A DNA stretch of 64,000 bases from the NCBI GenBank assembly GCA_001803235.1, contig MHBL01000480.1, positions 19,401-83,400 on the forward strand. The letters are read 5' to 3'. The notes under the pieces are model-generated. The model saw only the letters and a list, made by a program, of their open reading frames with translations, was not told the DNA's origin and did no database searches. Source of the DNA: Lentisphaerae bacterium RIFOXYA12_64_32. Its GTDB lineage: Bacteria; Verrucomicrobiota; Lentisphaeria; Oligosphaerales; YB12-FULL-65-16. A program made the position numbers and the translations under genes. Positions 60,971 to 64,000 of the stretch are shown one piece after another (positions within the stretch are counted from its first letter, which is position 1; each line of letters starts with the position of its first letter).

Positions 60971-61798
60971 CTACCGTTGATACGGCTTTGTTCCCCTGCA
61001 TCCCGGGTAGTTCGTGCAACCCCAGAACGGCGAGTTGTCCTTCTTCCGGTAGCTCTTTCTCATCGGCGCCCCGCACACATCACAGGGCGGCGCCTCTTCC
61101 TCGGCATCCCCCTCGCTCTTTGCCCGCGCCTCTCGCCGCGCTTCACCCATCTTTTCTCTGAAACCGCCTTCCTTCTTGAAATCCTCGCCCACCCAGCGGA
61201 TATACGCTTCCTGCATCTTGGCGGCGCGAGTGCAAAGAATGACGAGCGCGTTCGCGCGCACATGACTGTCCTGATGCTCCAGCCATCGCTCGAACTTCGC
61301 ATACTGCCAAAGCACGTGCGCACAGAATTTCCGGTGGGTATAACGCCCGCTACTGCCGGAACCACCGGACCTCCCGGGCTCCGCAGTTCCGGCGGCACCC
61401 GCAGTTCCGGCCGTCTCCGAAACTGCCGAGGCCGGCGCCGGATCCATGTCCAGCCCCTGCACAGCGAGCGCGTCTGTGTCGGTAGCGTCCCATGGAAGCT
61501 GCTTGTCCTTCATCAGCCATTTCAAGTAATCATCCCCCAGCTCGCCGAGACTTCCTTTGGCCACATTCAGCAGGTCGATTCCCGCGCCCGTTGAGGTCAT
61601 CAGCCGCTCGCATCCTTCCGCGAAATTTCTGCAACCCGACCTCGCCGCATGGTTCATCTGCCCCGACGTCTTCCCCTGAGGATCGTTTCGGTAATCCAAA
61701 TACTTCGCGCAAAAACCATCCGTCGCCAACTCCACAATCCACGCCAGAATGTACGCGTCCATCCAGCGGTATCCCGAACCTCTTCCGAACATATCCAT
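60971..61798 (-). CDS. Four-helix-bundle-suffix protein with C-terminal zinc finger, 275 aa
   Basis: Residues about 1-110 are a four-helix bundle of the S23/IVS-type fold with the 'four helix bundle suffix' variant (MDAYILAWIVELATDGFCAK, MNHAARSGCRNFAEGCERL). A low-complexity linker of Ala/Gly/Thr/Ser (about 155-180) follows, encoded by 9-bp repeats. A second helical part follows it. The C terminus has a topoisomerase-type zinc finger, CDVCGAPMRKSYRKKDNSPF then WGCTNYPGC. Such proteins are of unknown function, perhaps nucleic-acid binding. The ATG at 61798 is supported by GGAG; upstream frame extends into spacer. Confidence 0.82.
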   Translation of the reverse strand: MDMFGRGSGYRWMDAYILAWIVELATDGFCAKYLDYRNDPQGKTSGQMNHAARSGCRNFAEGCERLMTSTGAGIDLLNVAKGSLGELGDDYLKWLMKDKQLPWDATDTDALAVQGLDMDPAPASAVSETAGTAGAAGTAEPGRSGGSGSSGRYTHRKFCAHVLWQYAKFERWLEHQDSHVRANALVILCTRAAKMQEAYIRWVGEDFKKEGGFREKMGEARREARAKSEGDAEEEAPPCDVCGAPMRKSYRKKDNSPFWGCTNYPGCRGTKPYQR

Positions 61799-62098
61799 GC
61801 CAAATCTCCACTCGCAAATTGACGACGCCGTTGAGAGGGAGAAATATAGCCCCTCCTTCCTCTCCACGCGCCGAACTGCGTCGCCGTTTTGGGAGGCGTC
61901 CGACGGTCCCGGTAGTCCCCGCGGTTCCGGCAGTCCCGGCAGTGCATGACGGTTCTCTTCACGGGTTAGAAGAACGGATTGTCCATATTCGCAATCTGTT
62001 GCTGGGTGTAATATGTGTACATGCATCAGGTCGGTCGATGCCCAGAATCGAACGGGGCTCTTCCGGGAGTGAGGTTTCACCAGACAAGGAGAGGTTGT
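61799..62098. other. Divergent spacer with 9-bp repeats (300 bp)
   Basis: No gene is seen. Four 9-bp units of GTTCCGGCA type lie at 61906-61941, the same word that encodes the linker of the four-helix protein. A TAATAT at 62010-62015 may be the -10 box of the fucosidase gene but lacks a matching -35. Confidence 0.6.
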
Positions 62099-63223
62099 AT
62101 GGACACGGCGCCTGCCTACCTGCGCAATCACCAACGGGAATGGGAACAGTCCCCGCACGCGGCGAACTTGGCGTGGTTCAAGGATGCGGCGTTCGGACTG
62201 TTCATTCACTACGGGCTCTATTCACAGCTCGGCCGTCACGAGTGGGTGCAGTTCCGGGAGAAGATTCCGGTCCGTGAGTACGAGAAGCTCTACGACACGT
62301 TTGCACCCGCCAAGTTCGATGCGGACTTCATCACTGACCTGGCCTTGGAAGCGGAGATGAAGTACATCAACCTGACCTCCTGTCACCACGAGGGGTTCTG
62401 CCTGTGGAACTCACGCACGGAGGCGTTCAACAGTTGGAACGCCTGCGGCCGCGACCTGGTGCGTGAACTCGGCGAACAGTGCGCGAAGAAAGGGCTGGGG
62501 TTCTTCACCTACTACACGCACGTGCTGAACTGGCGACATCCGTACATGCTGACGCGCGATCTCCTGCCAATTGCCCGACCGGACTACCCCAACGGTGACC
62601 CGCGCTATGAGTTACGGACGCCGGCGGACAACGCCAAGTACTGGGAGTACGCGCACAAGTGCATGGCCGAACTGGCGGAACTGGATGTCCCGTTGGCCGG
62701 GATCTGGCTGGATATCATCGCGGCATACTACCAGGTCCCTGACCTGGTCCCCATCGAGGCGACCTACGCCCTGCTTCGCGAAAAACGACCGGATGCACTC
62801 ATTTCCTTCAAGCAGGGCGCCACCGGGACGGAAGACTTTGCCTCGCCGGAGTTCCATTTCCGGTCCCAGGGTGACCACTTCCGCAAACAGGGGAACGAGA
62901 AAGCCGCAGAACTCGCGGACGTCGCGTGGGAGAAGAACCGACTCAAGCACAACGAGATCTGCATGACGCTGCAGGAAAACGGCTGGGGGTACGTAAAGGA
63001 CACGCCACACAAGGACGCGGACACCCTATGGGGCAATCTGGCATACGCCCGTGCGAACAACTGCAACCTGCTTGCCAACGTGGGCCCGCTCCCGGACGGC
63101 TCAATTCATCCGGACGACATCGCGTGCTTAAGAGAGGTGGGGAAACGCATCCGCAAGCACGGCCTGCCCGGCGCAGAAGCAGCGCTTCTCCCGGGCCAGA
63201 AGACGCTGGCAGCCGGGGCCTGA
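62099..63223 (+). CDS. GH29-type alpha-L-fucosidase, 374 aa
   Basis: The catalytic TIM barrel of glycoside hydrolase family 29 is recognisable from WFKDAAFGLFIHYGLYSQLG at the start through YINLTSCHHEGFCLWNS and FFTYYTHVLNWRHPY. The nucleophile is probably Asp205 in AGIWLDIIAAYY. LLANVGPLPDGSIHPDDI near the end is the typical C-terminal part of the barrel. It lacks a C-terminal beta domain and a signal peptide, so it probably acts in the cytoplasm, releasing fucose from imported fragments. AAGGAGAG precedes the ATG. Its position after three beta-helix genes supports breakdown of a fucose-containing glycan. Confidence 0.88.
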   Translation: MDTAPAYLRNHQREWEQSPHAANLAWFKDAAFGLFIHYGLYSQLGRHEWVQFREKIPVREYEKLYDTFAPAKFDADFITDLALEAEMKYINLTSCHHEGFCLWNSRTEAFNSWNACGRDLVRELGEQCAKKGLGFFTYYTHVLNWRHPYMLTRDLLPIARPDYPNGDPRYELRTPADNAKYWEYAHKCMAELAELDVPLAGIWLDIIAAYYQVPDLVPIEATYALLREKRPDALISFKQGATGTEDFASPEFHFRSQGDHFRKQGNEKAAELADVAWEKNRLKHNEICMTLQENGWGYVKDTPHKDADTLWGNLAYARANNCNLLANVGPLPDGSIHPDDIACLREVGKRIRKHGLPGAEAALLPGQKTLAAGA

Positions 63224-63401
63224 CACGCCCCCGAGACGACGACGCGCCGGGACACGTGTTCTCTCGCGGGCGTGAGCGCGACGAGCATCTCGCCCTGCAG
63301 CTTCGCTCGCCGGACTCCTTGTAGTCTATTCATCGCGCTGTACTCTTTGCTCCTCACCGGCAACGAGTTACACCTTGCCGTGGTCGCGGGATGAACAACG
63401 C

Positions 63402-63696
63402 ATGTTGACCGCACGAGCCGTCGCGGAACTGAACCTGTGGCAGCGCATCTTCGCGGAACACCGGGAGGCGTTCACCGCCAAGTGGCAGAAGGACAACGGC
63501 CGGCCCGTGCCGTGCCATCACGGCCCTGAAGAAGGCGGTCAAAGGCACGGCGGACGAAAAGGGGTGGACCGACAAGTTGGGGCGCATGTTCCACGACTAC
63601 CCGACCGGGTTCGATGTCCACGCCATGCCGGAAAAGGGGCCGGTCGAGCGGCTGAATGCCCTGGAGTCAAGGGTCAAAGCACGTGGCACGGCGTGA
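63402..63696 (+). pseudogene. Frameshifted remnant of a small gene
   Basis: The ATG frame reads MLTARAVAELNLWQRIF and on to KWQKDNGRPVP, then loses protein-like character. Another frame picks up at once with AITALKKAVKGTADEKGWTD, continues through LGRMFHDYPTGFDVHAMPEK, and ends at a TGA at 63694. Together they form a plausible 98-residue protein broken by one frameshift near 63512. No family is recognised; a transposase or helper remnant is possible. The break could also be a sequencing error. Confidence 0.5.
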
Positions 63697-63940
63697 CCGG
63701 TCCGTGTCCGGGATCGGGAACGGGTGCGTTCCGCCAGCGAACCACGGCCTCGCGTAACGCCAGCGCCAGGGGAAAACGTGGGGGGGGGCCACGTTTCTTC
63801 CTGGTGCGGTGTACGGCAGAAACCGCGTCCGGATTCCGGGGCGCTGCCGGCGGGAAGACGCGTAATGCGTCAGCGCCCCCCGGCCGGCGGACCGGCCGGT
63901 CATTGATGTTACTCGCGCCGGTTCGCGCCGCCGCGGGTGG

Positions 63941-64000
63941 ACGGTTGGGCGGTAGATGGCCAACGCGGCGGGAGCGGCTCGCTCCCGCGGGTGTCGGAGC
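63941..64000. repeat. Dispersed repeat, copy 2 (cut by the window edge)
   Basis: Sixty bases match 44042-44101 with one difference; the hairpin's second arm runs past the end of the window. Confidence 0.9.

Larger units (their letters stand above)
63224..64000. other. Right-end spacer with gene remnant and repeats
   Basis: Apart from the frameshifted remnant (63402-63696) and the repeat at 63941, no gene is seen. A block at about 63781-63836 resembles 7913-7970. The window ends inside the repeat. Confidence 0.6.

Overview
The window is 64 kb of GC-rich bacterial chromosome. No plasmid, phage or rRNA genes are visible. Several things point to the PVC group, most likely Lentisphaerota or a close relative: a pseudopilin-like protein with an FTLIELLVVIAII segment, a polytopic protein resembling the DUF6785/DUF6784 families, many Gfo/Idh/MocA oxidoreductases, and secreted beta-helix proteins and glycosidases. 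An LpxL-type acyltransferase and an O-antigen-ligase-like protein indicate a Gram-negative envelope. The phylum is inferred from gene content only.

Layout. 0-4.3 kb: small hypothetical genes, a GNAT acetyltransferase, tRNA-Arg(CCT), a GntR regulator overlapping a DapA/NanA-type aldolase behind a promoter with a palindromic operator, a MITE, and an SGNH hydrolase. 4.5-12.3 kb: a secreted clan-A-like glycosidase with a C-terminal CBM9-like domain, a secreted protein of unknown family, and a large membrane protein. 12.6-17.9 kb: a second MITE copy, a double-ACT protein, then a minus-strand group of a hypothetical 567-aa protein, a zinc-ribbon protein, a Ser/Thr kinase and a TetR regulator. 18-29.2 kb: divergent from the TetR gene, nine plus-strand metabolic genes (SDR, three Gfo/Idh, D-2-hydroxyacid dehydrogenase, class III aminotransferase, M20 hydrolase, Zn-alcohol dehydrogenase, sugar isomerase/epimerase). 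The last three match the composition of the E. coli ycjQ-ycjS-ycjR set, which oxidises and epimerises glycosides through 3-keto sugars.

29.4-37 kb: a tight operon of UDP-sugar pyrophosphorylase, a small unknown, LpxL-like acyltransferase, FolB, a FolK fused to a membrane-anchored alpha/beta hydrolase, and an O-antigen-ligase/TPR protein. 37-46.5 kb: a double alpha/beta hydrolase, another Gfo/Idh, a CE7 acetyl esterase, and two divergent MFS proteins, one carrying a HEAT-repeat tail. 46.6-63.2 kb: a polysaccharide-degradation region with a large secreted glycosidase-like protein, a pseudopilin-like protein, a Tat-exported pyruvyl-transferase-like protein, three tandem beta-helix proteins, a four-helix-bundle protein and a GH29-type alpha-L-fucosidase. 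The last 0.8 kb holds a frameshifted gene remnant and repeats.

The most distinctive feature is the spacer DNA. It carries a MITE family with perfect 9-bp target duplications, five arrays of a degenerate 10-bp unit (consensus CGATTGCAGT), arrays of C-rich 7-mers and of an 8-mer, REP-like hairpins, and a 60-bp repeat. The metabolic theme is breakdown of complex, probably fucose-containing and acetylated glycans, with oxidoreductive processing of the released sugars.
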